From the NCBI RefSeq assembly GCF_010668395.1, contig NZ_WUEY01000004.1:1-64000 (forward strand): DNA of 64,000 nt. The letters run 5' to 3'. Under the pieces are notes generated by a model. It had not been told where the DNA came from. It worked only from the letters and a program-made list of their open reading frames with translations, and made no database searches. Below, piece after piece: positions 19,482-28,329 of the stretch; the first letter of the stretch is position 1; each line of letters opens with the position of its first letter. Origin of the DNA: Martinezella lusitana. Its GTDB lineage: Bacteria; Pseudomonadota; Alphaproteobacteria; Rhizobiales; Rhizobiaceae. The position numbers and the translations under genes were made by a program.

Positions 19482-19868
19482 TTAACCGACATCGCGCATA
19501 CGGCTCAGCCGGCCATGCATGGCCGCCTTCCGCACACGGGCCGCCATTTCGGCAAGTGCGAAGGGCTTCACGAGATAGTCCACCGCACCGCTGCGCATAG
19601 CCGCGATCTGGTCCGACAGCTGATCATAGGCCGAGATGACCACGACCGGCGTCGAATCTCCGCGCGCGCCCATGAGCTTCAGCACATCGAGGCCGCTTCC
19701 ATCAGGCAGGCGCAGGTCGAGCAGAACCACGTCACGGGGTTCCGCCGCGACGGCACCCGTTGCCGATTCCAGATTCATCGACCAGTCGACCGACCAACCG
19801 TCGGCGCACAGGTGATCCCGCACGGCGTTGCCGATAATCGGATTATCCTCGACTAATAAAAGCCGCAC
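19482..19868 (-). CDS. Receiver-only response regulator (truncated OmpR/PmrA-like)
   Basis: A 128-aa receiver domain: acidic pocket VEDN near the N-terminus, phospho-acceptor Asp in VVLLDLRLPDGSGL (about residue 51), Ser/Thr position in VVVISAY and Lys in YLVKPFALAEM (about 101). The sequence resembles OmpR-family receivers such as PmrA but stops right after the receiver, with no winged HTH. The stop is 12 bp from the end of the convergent PAP2 gene. No histidine kinase is adjacent. It may be a free-standing signalling domain or a remnant that lost its DNA-binding half. Confidence 0.85.
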   Translation of the reverse strand: MRLLLVEDNPIIGNAVRDHLCADGWSVDWSMNLESATGAVAAEPRDVVLLDLRLPDGSGLDVLKLMGARGDSTPVVVISAYDQLSDQIAAMRSGAVDYLVKPFALAEMAARVRKAAMHGRLSRMRDVG

Positions 19869-20113
19869 GATTGCGCCCCCATTGCAATCGGGCCGGTATG
19901 ATGCCTATTTCTGACGGTAACCTGAACCCCCGTGCGGAGGCCGCAAAAAGCGAAGACAAGCCAAATAGTGGCCCAGATAGCCCCCGAAAAAGAATGCGTC
20001 GTTCAGGTAAATGTCAGGAATCGTCGCCATGGTGGCGGGCTTTGACAGCCGACGCACACCTTGCGGTAGAGGGCTTCCCACCCAACCGGTAGCACACGTC
20101 TCGGAGAAAACCA

Positions 20114-21775
20114 TTGACTCATGAAAAAGCGACCTCCGGGTGGCAAAACATCCGGCCAGCCGTCGGTAGCGTCACGCTGTGCTTCATAACAGCGCTCTAT
20201 GTACTTCTTGTGACAAATCGTATGTTCTGGACCAAGGCCTACGGTTACTTCACAACCGAGCATACTGCCTTTGCCGCATTCGTCATCGGCATTGCCGCGG
20301 CCATCATGGCGCTCTTCACGTTCTTTTCCGCCAAATACATCACGAAGCCGGTGCTGATCTTCTTCGTGCTGGTGGCCTCCGTATCCTCCTGGTTCAACGA
20401 CCAGTTCGGCGTCATCATCGACAAGGAAATGATCCGCAATGCGGCCGTATCGACGGGTGCGGAAAGCGGGCACCTGATCACGGCGCGCTTCGTGACATAT
20501 GTCCTGCTGACGGGCGTCTTGCCCTCGCTGGTCATCGCATGGGTTCGGATCCTCCATCGTCCCATCCTCAAGAAGCTGGCCTATAATACCGCCGTCATCC
20601 TCGCCTGCGCGGCGATCTTCGTCGCTGCGGGCACCAGTTTCTACAAGACCTATGCCGGCGTCGGTCGCGCTCACCGCGACCTGATGGATACCCTCAATCC
20701 GGTGCTCCCGATCACAAGCGCAGTGCGGTACGTCATCGACACGCACCGGAACGCCGACGTGGTGGCGCAGCCGCTGGGCACGGATGCCCACAAGGTCGGC
20801 GTGGCCGACAACGGCAAGCCGCGCGTGACGATCATCGTTGCCGGGGAAACCGCACGCGCCCAGAACTTCTCCCTTGGCGGCTACGGCAAGTTGACCAATC
20901 CGGAATTGGCACAGCGCAATGTCGTCTACTTCCCCAACACCAGCAGCTGCGGGACGGCGACGGCAACCTCTATACCCTGCCTGTTCTCGGTCTATACGCG
21001 CGGGCAGTACACGCATCACAAAGGACTTGAGACGGAAAACCTGCTCGATGTGCTGACCCATGCCAAGGTCGATGTGACCTGGCTCGACAACGACACCGGC
21101 AGCTACGATGTGACCAACCGCGTCTCCTATACCTACCTGCCGCCTTCCGCCGATCCGCGCTTCTGCAAGGACGGCGAATGCAAGGACGAAATCCTCGTCG
21201 ACAAGATCGACGGCTGGCTGGACAAGGTGAAGGGTGACAGCGTGCTGGTGCTGCATCAGCTCGGCAGCCATGGCCCGGCCTATTACCAGCGCTATCCGGA
21301 AGAGTTCCGCCGCTTCCGGCCGGATTGCCGTTCCAACGACTTCAGCGCCTGCTCGCAGGAAGAAATCACCAATGCCTATGACAATACGATCCTCTACACG
21401 GACCATATTGTCGCGATGGTCATCGACAAGCTGAAGCAGCGCTCGAACTCGGTATCCGGCGCCGTGCTCTACTTCTCCGACCACGGCGAGTCGCTCGGCG
21501 AGAATGGCATCTACCTGCACGGCACACCCTATATCATCGCTCCGTCGCAGCAGACGCATGTGCCGATGCTGGTGTGGATGGCCGACGATCTCGCCAAGGC
21601 TGCCGGTTTCGACATGGCGTGCCTCTCGAAGCAGGCAGGCGAAGGCACCTACTCCCACGACAACATCTTCCACAGCGTTCTCGGCATGATGGATGTTTCG
21701 ACGAAGGTCTACGATCCCAAGCTGGACGTCTTCTCCGCCTGCCGCACGCCGTCGAACAAGCTGGCGCTGAACTGA
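20114..21775 (+). CDS. eptA: Phosphoethanolamine transferase, EptA family
   Basis: A 553-aa enzyme with five N-terminal transmembrane segments (to about residue 185) and a periplasmic sulfatase-like domain. Catalytic Thr is in SSCGTATATSIPC (about residue 283); zinc-site segments VAGETARAQNFSLGGYG and YFSDHGESLGENGIYLHG are present, with several disulfide cysteines. It adds phosphoethanolamine to lipid A, reducing negative charge and polymyxin binding. The start is a TTG with a GGAG site 7 nt upstream; the first ATG would remove a membrane segment. Confidence 0.93.
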   Translation: MTHEKATSGWQNIRPAVGSVTLCFITALYVLLVTNRMFWTKAYGYFTTEHTAFAAFVIGIAAAIMALFTFFSAKYITKPVLIFFVLVASVSSWFNDQFGVIIDKEMIRNAAVSTGAESGHLITARFVTYVLLTGVLPSLVIAWVRILHRPILKKLAYNTAVILACAAIFVAAGTSFYKTYAGVGRAHRDLMDTLNPVLPITSAVRYVIDTHRNADVVAQPLGTDAHKVGVADNGKPRVTIIVAGETARAQNFSLGGYGKLTNPELAQRNVVYFPNTSSCGTATATSIPCLFSVYTRGQYTHHKGLETENLLDVLTHAKVDVTWLDNDTGSYDVTNRVSYTYLPPSADPRFCKDGECKDEILVDKIDGWLDKVKGDSVLVLHQLGSHGPAYYQRYPEEFRRFRPDCRSNDFSACSQEEITNAYDNTILYTDHIVAMVIDKLKQRSNSVSGAVLYFSDHGESLGENGIYLHGTPYIIAPSQQTHVPMLVWMADDLAKAAGFDMACLSKQAGEGTYSHDNIFHSVLGMMDVSTKVYDPKLDVFSACRTPSNKLALN

Positions 21776-21789
21776 CATATCGCGCAATA

Positions 21790-21828
21790 ACCGGCGGCCC
21801 CCGTTCCAACAGGGGCCGCCGGTCTTTA
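21790..21828 (+). terminator. Terminator after eptA
   Basis: A perfect 12-bp stem (ACCGGCGGCCCC/GGGGCCGCCGGT) with a 10-nt loop, followed by CTTTAT. It lies between convergent genes (eptA and a cupin gene) and may serve both. Confidence 0.85.
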
Positions 21829-21850
21829 TGGATCGGTCATCAAGGATCGA

Positions 21851-22228
21851 TCAAAGACGCTTGGGCTCGCGGATCGTCCGCTCGTTTTCCACATTGCCGG
21901 TATTGAGCGTCGTGTTCCGCTCGAAAAGCACGACTTCGCAGGTCGGCTCAGCGACCGGGCAATGTTCCACCCCATGCGGAACGATGACGTATTCGCCGGG
22001 TCCAAGCACGATATCGCCGCCGTTTTCGTCGCGCAGCTTCATGCGCAGCGTGCCCCTGACAACAAGGAACAGCTCGTCCTCCTCCTCGTGATGATGCCAA
22101 TGGAATGCGCCGTCCAGTTTGACGAGTTTGACCTGAAAATCGTTGATGTCGCCGCCGATGCGCGGACTCCATGTCTCATCGAAAGCGGCAAAAGCCTTGG
22201 TAAGATTGATCTTTTTCAGCACGACCAT
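21851..22228 (-). CDS. Small cupin protein
   Basis: A 125-aa cupin. Motif 1 FHWHHHEEEDELFLVVRG has the His-x-His and Glu ligands; motif 2 GPGEYVIVPHGVEHCP has the final His. This resembles the phosphomannose-isomerase-like cupins of unknown substrate. It is a single gene convergent with eptA; an AAGGAGGAAG site precedes the ATG. Confidence 0.88.
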   Translation of the reverse strand: MVVLKKINLTKAFAAFDETWSPRIGGDINDFQVKLVKLDGAFHWHHHEEEDELFLVVRGTLRMKLRDENGGDIVLGPGEYVIVPHGVEHCPVAEPTCEVVLFERNTTLNTGNVENERTIREPKRL

Positions 22229-22427
22229 ATACTTCCTCCTTCCGGCCTCGAATGGCTCGATGTCGCCGACAATAATATTGGCGGGAGTAAGGAGTAAGAC
22301 AACGGCCGCCGTCGCCCGTCATATCGAATTCATCGAAGGTTTCCGCCGAAACTTTCCGGGTAGTGGATGATGGGGGACGACACTACATGCTGTCGCAACA
22401 TCACTTCGACACATGACAGGAAAAATC

Positions 22428-23465
22428 ATGACGATAAACAATGTCGAATTCGGCCTCGATACTTTCGGCGACGTGACCTTTGACGACAAGGGCACGCCGC
22501 TGCCGCATGCGCAGGTCCTGCGCAATGTCGTCGAGGAAGGCGTCCTCGCCGATCAGCTCGGGATCGATTTCTTTGGCATCGGCGAGCATCACCGCGAAGA
22601 CTTTGCCGTCTCCTCGCCCGAAACGATCCTGGCGGCCATCGCCAGCCGCACATCGAAAATCCATCTGGGATCGGCCGTGACGGTGCTGAGCTCGGACGAT
22701 CCGATCCGCGTGTTCCAGCGCTTCTCCAGCCTCAACGCCATATCGAACGGCCGTGCCGAAGTCATCCTCGGCCGAGGCTCCTTCACGGAATCCTTCCCGC
22801 TGTTCGGCTTCGAGCTGTCGCAGTACGAGCAACTCTTCGAGGAAAAGCTCGATCTGTTCGCCGCGCTGCTCAAGAACGAGCCGGTGAACTGGCAGGGCAG
22901 CATCCGCCCGCCGCTGCAAAATCAGAAGGTCTTCCCGACCATCGAGAGCGGCCATCTGAAGACATGGATCGGCGTTGGCGGCAGCCCGGAATCCGTAGTG
23001 CGCGCCGCTCACTACGATCTCCCGCTGATGCTGGCGATCATCGGCGGCAGCCCCTATCGCTTCCAGCCCTATGTCGACCTCTATCACCGCGCCTTCGAGC
23101 AGCTGGGCAAGCCCGTGCAACCGATCGGCATCCATTCGCCGGGCTACATCGCCGAAACGGATGAACAGGCGCGCGAGGAATTGTGGCCCTGCTTCAAGGC
23201 GATGCGCGACCGGATCGGCCGCGAGCGCGGCTGGCCGCCCATGACACGCGCGGAGTTCGACAACGAGATCGAGCGGGGCTCGCTCTATGCCGGCTCTCCG
23301 GAAACGGTCGCCGCCAAGCTTGCCCCGGTCATCAAGACGCTCGGCATCAACCGCTTCCAGCTGAAGTACAGCGCCGGCGCACTCGGCCACGACAAGATGA
23401 TGCGCTGTATCGAACTCTATGGCCAGAAGGTGATCCCGGCCGTGCGCGCCGCATTGGCGGCATAG
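22428..23465 (+). CDS. LLM-class flavin-dependent oxidoreductase
   Basis: A 345-aa luciferase-like TIM-barrel monooxygenase. Segments DFFGIGEHHREDFAVSSP near the N-terminus and VTVLSSDDPIRVFQRFSSLNAISNGRAEVILGRGSF match the family's flavin-binding region. The start at 22428 follows ACAGGAAAAATC; another ATG five codons upstream lacks a ribosome site. It likely uses FMNH2 from a separate reductase. The substrate is unknown. Confidence 0.9.
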   Translation: MTINNVEFGLDTFGDVTFDDKGTPLPHAQVLRNVVEEGVLADQLGIDFFGIGEHHREDFAVSSPETILAAIASRTSKIHLGSAVTVLSSDDPIRVFQRFSSLNAISNGRAEVILGRGSFTESFPLFGFELSQYEQLFEEKLDLFAALLKNEPVNWQGSIRPPLQNQKVFPTIESGHLKTWIGVGGSPESVVRAAHYDLPLMLAIIGGSPYRFQPYVDLYHRAFEQLGKPVQPIGIHSPGYIAETDEQAREELWPCFKAMRDRIGRERGWPPMTRAEFDNEIERGSLYAGSPETVAAKLAPVIKTLGINRFQLKYSAGALGHDKMMRCIELYGQKVIPAVRAALAA

Positions 23466-23559
23466 CCGCAGGCAGATACTCCCGCCGTGGTGATCGATCG
23501 GATCAACGGGCGCTTCGCTGCACGGCGAGGCGCCCGTCGCTTTTCCGCTGTCTTTCTCT

Positions 23560-23603
23560 TGTAGTAAATGCTACCTATACAGATATCGGTAATATTCACT
23601 ACA
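23560..23603. promoter_or_regulatory. Candidate operator of the RpiR regulator
   Basis: GTAGTAAATGCTAC (23561-23574) is an imperfect palindrome with GTAG/CTAC ends, and ATTCACTAC (23594-23602) is an inverted copy of the GTAGTAAAT half. RpiR-family proteins such as HexR bind TGTAGT...ACTACA sites. It lies just upstream of the rpiR-like gene, so autoregulation is likely. Confidence 0.5.
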
Positions 23604-23616
23604 TGGCAGCGACAGC

Positions 23617-24516
23617 ATGTCTGAGAAGACCCAAGACCTACAAAGTTTCGACGATCGCGTTCTCGGCGCGATTGCCACGCTGGCGCCCGCCGAGCAACGC
23701 ATTGCCCGCTTCTTCGTCGATCAGAAGCAGGCCGCGCTGCTGAATTCGGCGGCGCAGATCGCGCAGCTTGCGGGCACCAGCGACGCCACGGTCGTGCGCA
23801 CCGCACGCGCCCTCGGCTTCGAAAGCCTCTCGGCGCTGCGCGCGGCCTTGCTTGCGGAGCTGACGGGAACCCCTTCGCCCCGCTTACGGCTGGAACGCAC
23901 GCTGGCTGAAACGGGCAGCCGGGCGGGCGATGCGCTTCGTCACGTCATCGGCATGCACGAGAAGTCTTTGGACGTCCTGCGCCAGGAGGAATTTGCAGCA
24001 AGCTTCGAGCGCTGCGTCGATATCTTGGCAAACGCTGCCCGCCGTCATGTCTTCGGCATCGGGCCATCCGGTGCCATGGCGGATTATGCCAGCCTGCAGT
24101 TCAATCGCATCGGCCTGCCGACCAGCGCGCTCTCGGCCTCCGGCGTTGCACTCGCCGACCGCCTGCTCTGGATAGGCGAAGGCGATGTTGTGCTTGTCAT
24201 GGCCTATGCGCCGCTCTATCGCGAAGTCGAGGTGCTGCTCGAACACGCCGGCAAGCGTGGCGTGCCGGTCATCCTCGTCAGCGACGACCTCGGCCCGCTG
24301 GTTGCCGACAAGGTGGCTGAAATCCTGCCCGTCCCGCGCGGCAATGCCGGCCACCTCGCCATGCATGGCGGTACGCTTGTGCTGATCGAATCCCTGATCG
24401 TCGCACTGGCGGCAAAGGGCAAGGACAGTGCCAGCGACAGCCTCGACCAGCTCAGCCAGCTGCGTGGCGCTATCGACAAGGCATGGAGCAAACGCGGCAC
24501 GAGGAAACGCAAATGA
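23617..24516 (+). CDS. MurR/RpiR-family transcriptional regulator
   Basis: A 299-aa protein with an N-terminal RpiR HTH (residues about 12-80, SAAQIAQLAGTSDATVVRTARALGFES) and a C-terminal SIS sugar-phosphate-binding domain (about 125-260, VFGIGPSGAMADYASLQFNRIG). Such regulators sense phosphosugars. The neighbours are a flavin oxidoreductase upstream and a membrane-protein pair downstream, so the regulon is not obvious. Confidence 0.93.
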   Translation: MSEKTQDLQSFDDRVLGAIATLAPAEQRIARFFVDQKQAALLNSAAQIAQLAGTSDATVVRTARALGFESLSALRAALLAELTGTPSPRLRLERTLAETGSRAGDALRHVIGMHEKSLDVLRQEEFAASFERCVDILANAARRHVFGIGPSGAMADYASLQFNRIGLPTSALSASGVALADRLLWIGEGDVVLVMAYAPLYREVEVLLEHAGKRGVPVILVSDDLGPLVADKVAEILPVPRGNAGHLAMHGGTLVLIESLIVALAAKGKDSASDSLDQLSQLRGAIDKAWSKRGTRKRK

Positions 24517-24636
24517 GCGCGACGAAAGCGCCAGACTCGACTGCCCAACGCGCAAGCTCATCCAGGACATGAAGAAAATCCCCTTGGAAAATAGCTTGCG
24601 AATTCAAATCCCTAATCGTCATTCGGGAATCTTTTC

Positions 24637-25392
24637 ATGAACAGCCTCACACCCATTCTCTCCACCGTGACGGCTTCCTTTCTCGGCTCGTTCGTCGAGG
24701 TCGTGGAGGCCTTTACCATTGTGCTGGCCGTTGGCGTCACCCGAAGCTGGCGCCCGGCCCTGACAGGAGCCGCCCTTGCCCTTGCCGTGCTGGCCGCCCT
24801 CGTCGTCATCTTCGGGCCGTTGCTGACGCTGGTGCCGATCGAGACGCTGCAATTCGTCGTCGGTGTTCTCCTCATCCTGTTCGGCATGCGCTGGCTGCGC
24901 AAAGCCATTCTTCGCTCGCTCGGCGTCATCCCCCTGCATGACGAGGAAGCAGCCTACTTGAAAGAGACGACCTCGCTGCAAGCGCAATCCACGGATCGCC
25001 GGGCCGATTATCTCGCCGGCCTCGCCGCCTTCAAGGCGGTGCTCTTGGAAGGCGTCGAAGTGGTCTTCATCGTCATCGCAGTCGGCGGCGCGCATGGCCT
25101 GACGCTCTATGCCGGCCTTGGCGCGCTGGCCGCCTTCGTGCTTGTCATGCTGATCGGGCTACTGGTTCACCGCCCGCTTGCCAGCGTGCCGGAAAATACC
25201 CTGAAATTCGTCGTCGGCCTCATGCTCACCAGCTTCGGTATCTTCTGGACCGGCGAGGGCATCGGCGCGCATTGGCCGGGAGGCGACCTCTCCTTGATCG
25301 CCATCTTCGCGATCGTCTCGCTCGCCTCCTATGCCATCATACGAGGCGTGCGCGCCTCCAACGGCAACCCAGCAGCAAAGGTAGCCCGATGA
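24637..25392 (+). CDS. Predicted integral membrane protein (COG4280-like)
   Basis: A 251-aa protein with about seven hydrophobic segments. Two similar acidic helices, SFVEVVEAFTIVLAVG and LLEGVEVVFIVIAVGG, suggest an internal duplication and put paired glutamates inside the membrane, as in some cation transporters (for example the TMEM165/GDT1 group). The classical GDT1 E-x-G-D motif is not present. The stop overlaps the next gene's start by 4 bp. Transport of a cation is possible but not shown. Confidence 0.75.
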   Translation: MNSLTPILSTVTASFLGSFVEVVEAFTIVLAVGVTRSWRPALTGAALALAVLAALVVIFGPLLTLVPIETLQFVVGVLLILFGMRWLRKAILRSLGVIPLHDEEAAYLKETTSLQAQSTDRRADYLAGLAAFKAVLLEGVEVVFIVIAVGGAHGLTLYAGLGALAAFVLVMLIGLLVHRPLASVPENTLKFVVGLMLTSFGIFWTGEGIGAHWPGGDLSLIAIFAIVSLASYAIIRGVRASNGNPAAKVAR

Positions 25393-25592
25393 CCGTCTTG
25401 CGCATCATCCTTTCCGAACTCATCGGCATGTTCATCGATGACGGCAGCCTCGCCACCCTCTCCCTGATCCTCATCCTGGCGATTGCCGGAGCGGTCGAGT
25501 TTCTTGCCATGCCGCCGCTCGCGGGCGCGTTCCTCCTGCTGCTCGGCTGCCTAGCCATCCTGCTCCACAGCGTTCGCCGCGCCGCGAAGTGA
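25389..25592 (+). CDS. Small two-helix membrane protein
   Basis: A 67-aa protein with two hydrophobic segments (about residues 20-38 and 41-59) and a basic C-terminus. Its ATG overlaps the stop of the preceding membrane gene (ATGA), so the two are translationally coupled and probably form one complex. No family recognised. Confidence 0.7.
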   Translation: MTVLRIILSELIGMFIDDGSLATLSLILILAIAGAVEFLAMPPLAGAFLLLLGCLAILLHSVRRAAK

Positions 25593-25600
25593 TGAGATTC

Positions 25601-25638
25601 ACAACAGCCTGCAAAGCCTTGGATTTGCAGGCTGTTGT
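25601..25638 (+). terminator. Strong hairpin after the membrane-protein pair
   Basis: A perfect 15-bp stem (ACAACAGCCTGCAAA and its complement) with an 8-nt loop lies 9 bp after the stop. No U-run follows, so it may stabilise the mRNA end or need Rho. Confidence 0.6.
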
Positions 25639-25726
25639 CGTGCCACCTTCCGTCCAGCTTTAATTCTCGACAGAACCGTTCGCAGATGCGAAGAATTCCG
25701 CAGCCTCAGCGAAAAGGAGAAACGGC

Positions 25727-26308
25727 ATGAGCAGCGCCTATCCCGAAGTCTATCTCGTACGGCACGGACAGACGGAGTGGAGCCTCTCCGGCAGGCATAC
25801 CGGCCGGACCGATATTCCCCTGACTGCGGCCGGCGAGGAAGCTGCCCGCAAGGTCGCAGGTCGCCTGCCCGCCATCGATTTCGCCGCCGTCTGGTCCAGC
25901 CCGTCGCAGCGCGCACAAAACACCTGCGCGTTGGCCGGCTTCGGCGACCGGCGCGTCGTCAAGGACGATCTGGCGGAATGGGATTACGGCGCCTATGAGG
26001 GCATCACCACCAAGGCGATCCTGGCCGAACGCCCAGGCTGGCAGGTCTTTCGCGACGGCTGCCCGAATGGCGAAACTGCAGCCGATGTCGGCGCGCGCGC
26101 CGACCGGATCATCGGCGAACTTCGCGGCATCGACGGGTCCGTTCTGATCTTCTCCAGCGCCCATTTCCTGCGCGTCTTCGCCGCCCGCTGGGTCGGCTTG
26201 CCGCCGGAGGGCGGCGAGCATCTGGTTCTCGACACCACGAGCATCAGCGTCCTCGGCTACGAACATGATCTGACCGAGCCTGTCATCCGCCGTTGGAACG
26301 AAGTCTGA
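25727..26308 (+). CDS. Histidine phosphatase (phosphoglycerate-mutase-like)
   Basis: A 193-aa branch-1 histidine phosphatase. It has the catalytic VRHGQTEWSLSGRHTG motif near the N-terminus, SSPSQRAQNT, the EWDYGAYEG region with the acid, and a second His in FSSAHFLRVFAARW. This resembles broad phosphatases of the PhoE/GpmB type. A single gene; the substrate is unknown. Confidence 0.92.
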   Translation: MSSAYPEVYLVRHGQTEWSLSGRHTGRTDIPLTAAGEEAARKVAGRLPAIDFAAVWSSPSQRAQNTCALAGFGDRRVVKDDLAEWDYGAYEGITTKAILAERPGWQVFRDGCPNGETAADVGARADRIIGELRGIDGSVLIFSSAHFLRVFAARWVGLPPEGGEHLVLDTTSISVLGYEHDLTEPVIRRWNEV

Positions 26309-26396
26309 CGCTCGCGCAGCAATCGCCACGTCTTCATAAACGTTTCGAGCGGCCCAGAGCCGCTCGATGTCTTTCAGGAAGTCGATCTTAAGCCAC

Positions 26397-27332
26397 TTAC
26401 CAGGGCTTGAGACCCAGCAGCTTCTCACCCAGCGGCGTTAGCGCGGCCGTGGTCGCATTGTGCTTTTCCCATTCGCGGGGGTCGCCCGGAAAGGCATCGC
26501 GCTTCGGAGAGTCGAGCTCACGCCAGAGACGGATGCGCTCCTCGCGCTCCGTGACATTGTCGTATTCGGCCGGATGCATGGAGATATATTGCGCCATGCG
26601 AACGCGGTTGTCGGAATGGTTCGGGCGAACGCCATGCGCCAGCAGCGAGTTGAAGATCATCAGGTCGCCAGGCTCCATATCGATGTTGACGACCGACAAT
26701 CCCGTCATGTCGGGATGCATCGGATCACGATCGGCCGGCTGCGTCTTTTCCCATTCCTCGAAATGCTCGAAGAGCTGCGGCACACACTGAAACCCGCCGA
26801 CATCGCCATCCTGCTTCTTCAGGCTGAGCACGCCCTGGACGCCGATCGGCAGCGGGCGGATCGAGGTGTCGACGTCCCAATGGATGAAGCCGTTCGGATT
26901 GCCCTTCACCTTCTTCGGCGGGTTGAGATTGGCGCGATCGATGGTGACCCACAGATCCTCGCGATCCCATATGTCGACGAAGACATCGTAGATCCGCTTT
27001 TCCATGCGGTTGTCCCAGAGGTACTGGTGATTGTAGATCTCCAGCATGCCGGTATTGTTGAGCTCCTTCATCTTGTGCTCGCGCCGCTGCGGCGCATACC
27101 AGGTGGAGGGATCGTTCGGGTCCTTCTCGTCAAAACGCCACAAAACGTCGGCAAGCCGCTCGACATTCGCCGCCGGCACGGCCTGACGCACGATCACATA
27201 GCCCTTCGTGATCCAATGCTGCCAATCGTCCTTCGACAGCACCCTGAGCGGCAATGTCTTCTCGATATCCTTCAGTTGCGTCGTAACCGTGGATGCGGTC
27301 GGGTGAGCATCTCGTTTCAAGGCAGGCTGCAT
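26397..27332 (-). CDS. Phytanoyl-CoA dioxygenase family protein
   Basis: A 311-aa Fe(II)/2-oxoglutarate-dependent oxygenase. The facial triad appears as HWDVDTS (His-x-Asp) and the distal HGVRPNHSDNR, with the Arg that binds 2-oxoglutarate. Bacterial members hydroxylate diverse small molecules. It is divergent from an AraC regulator (27466) that is its likely controller. Confidence 0.9.
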   Translation of the reverse strand: MQPALKRDAHPTASTVTTQLKDIEKTLPLRVLSKDDWQHWITKGYVIVRQAVPAANVERLADVLWRFDEKDPNDPSTWYAPQRREHKMKELNNTGMLEIYNHQYLWDNRMEKRIYDVFVDIWDREDLWVTIDRANLNPPKKVKGNPNGFIHWDVDTSIRPLPIGVQGVLSLKKQDGDVGGFQCVPQLFEHFEEWEKTQPADRDPMHPDMTGLSVVNIDMEPGDLMIFNSLLAHGVRPNHSDNRVRMAQYISMHPAEYDNVTEREERIRLWRELDSPKRDAFPGDPREWEKHNATTAALTPLGEKLLGLKPW

Positions 27333-27465
27333 CGGTTTCCTCCATCTTGGCTACCCCTTTGGTTTCGGGTGACGGAAAACTTGTAGCCGCAAGCGGCGCT
27401 TCGATGTTGCCCGGCTCTGGCCAATTCTGATACTATTCTGGCTTCGTTAGCATTATGGACGCCCC

Positions 27466-28329
27466 ATGAGGCCCTATCTCGAAGTCCTGCCCCGTTCGCC
27501 GGAAGCATCCTGGAGCATGTTGAACCGCCGGCTTGACGACTGCATTCCCTTCCAGTGGCATCATCATCCGGAGTTCGAGCTGACGCTCACGCTGAACTCC
27601 ATCGGGCAGCGCTTCATCGGCGATCACAGCGGGGACTATGGCGACGGCGATCTCGTGCTGGTCGGTCCCAACCTGCCGCACAGCTGGGTTTCGCGCGCCA
27701 AGATCGAGGAACAGACGCCGCATATCGCGCTGGTGCTCTGGTTCAATCGTGAGTGGCTGCTGCAGATGACGGGCGGCGCCGTCGAATTCCGATCGATCGA
27801 AACGATGCTGCAGCATGGAGACAACGGCCTGCGCTTCTCGGCGGCGACCTCCGCAGCCGTCCGCCCCGCCTTCGAAACCATTTTCGAAAAGCCGCCCGTC
27901 GAGCGCCTGCTGTCATTGCTCGGCATCCTGGTCAGGGTTGCGGAAGACCGGCATGCCACGCCGCTTGCCAGCGCACCGGCGCAGGCGCCGGACATCAAGG
28001 AAAGCCGCGACCGCATAGACCGTGTCCTGACGCATATGCATCTTCACTATGCCCGCGCGATCGGCCTCGATGAACTGGCCGATATCGCAGCGCTCAGCGT
28101 CTCCGGCCTGCACCGCATGTTTCGCCGCCATACCGGCGGGACGATATCGGATTATCTCATGCGCATGCGCATCGGCGATGCCTGCGCCCGCCTTTCCTCC
28201 ACGGATCAGGCCGTCCATTACATCGGCGATGCGGTCGGCTATGCCTCGCTCGCCAATTTCAACAGGCAGTTCAAGGCGCTGAAGGGCATGACGCCACGGG
28301 AATACCGGGCGATGTTCCTCAGGCGCTGA
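27466..28329 (+). CDS. AraC-family transcriptional regulator
   Basis: A 287-aa protein with an N-terminal cupin-like sensing domain (WHHHPEFELTLTLNSIGQRFIGD) and a C-terminal double HTH (residues about 185-285, LDELADIAALSVSGLHRMFRRHTGGT and AVGYASLANFNRQFKALKGMTPREYR). It is divergent from the PhyH-family oxygenase with 133 bp between. Its last 11 bp overlap the convergent MocR gene. Confidence 0.93.
   Translation: MRPYLEVLPRSPEASWSMLNRRLDDCIPFQWHHHPEFELTLTLNSIGQRFIGDHSGDYGDGDLVLVGPNLPHSWVSRAKIEEQTPHIALVLWFNREWLLQMTGGAVEFRSIETMLQHGDNGLRFSAATSAAVRPAFETIFEKPPVERLLSLLGILVRVAEDRHATPLASAPAQAPDIKESRDRIDRVLTHMHLHYARAIGLDELADIAALSVSGLHRMFRRHTGGTISDYLMRMRIGDACARLSSTDQAVHYIGDAVGYASLANFNRQFKALKGMTPREYRAMFLRR

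Noticed and set aside
20003..21787. 594-codon minus-strand frame opposite eptA
   Set aside because: Shadow of the eptA reading frame; no recognisable domain and the start lies beyond the eptA end.
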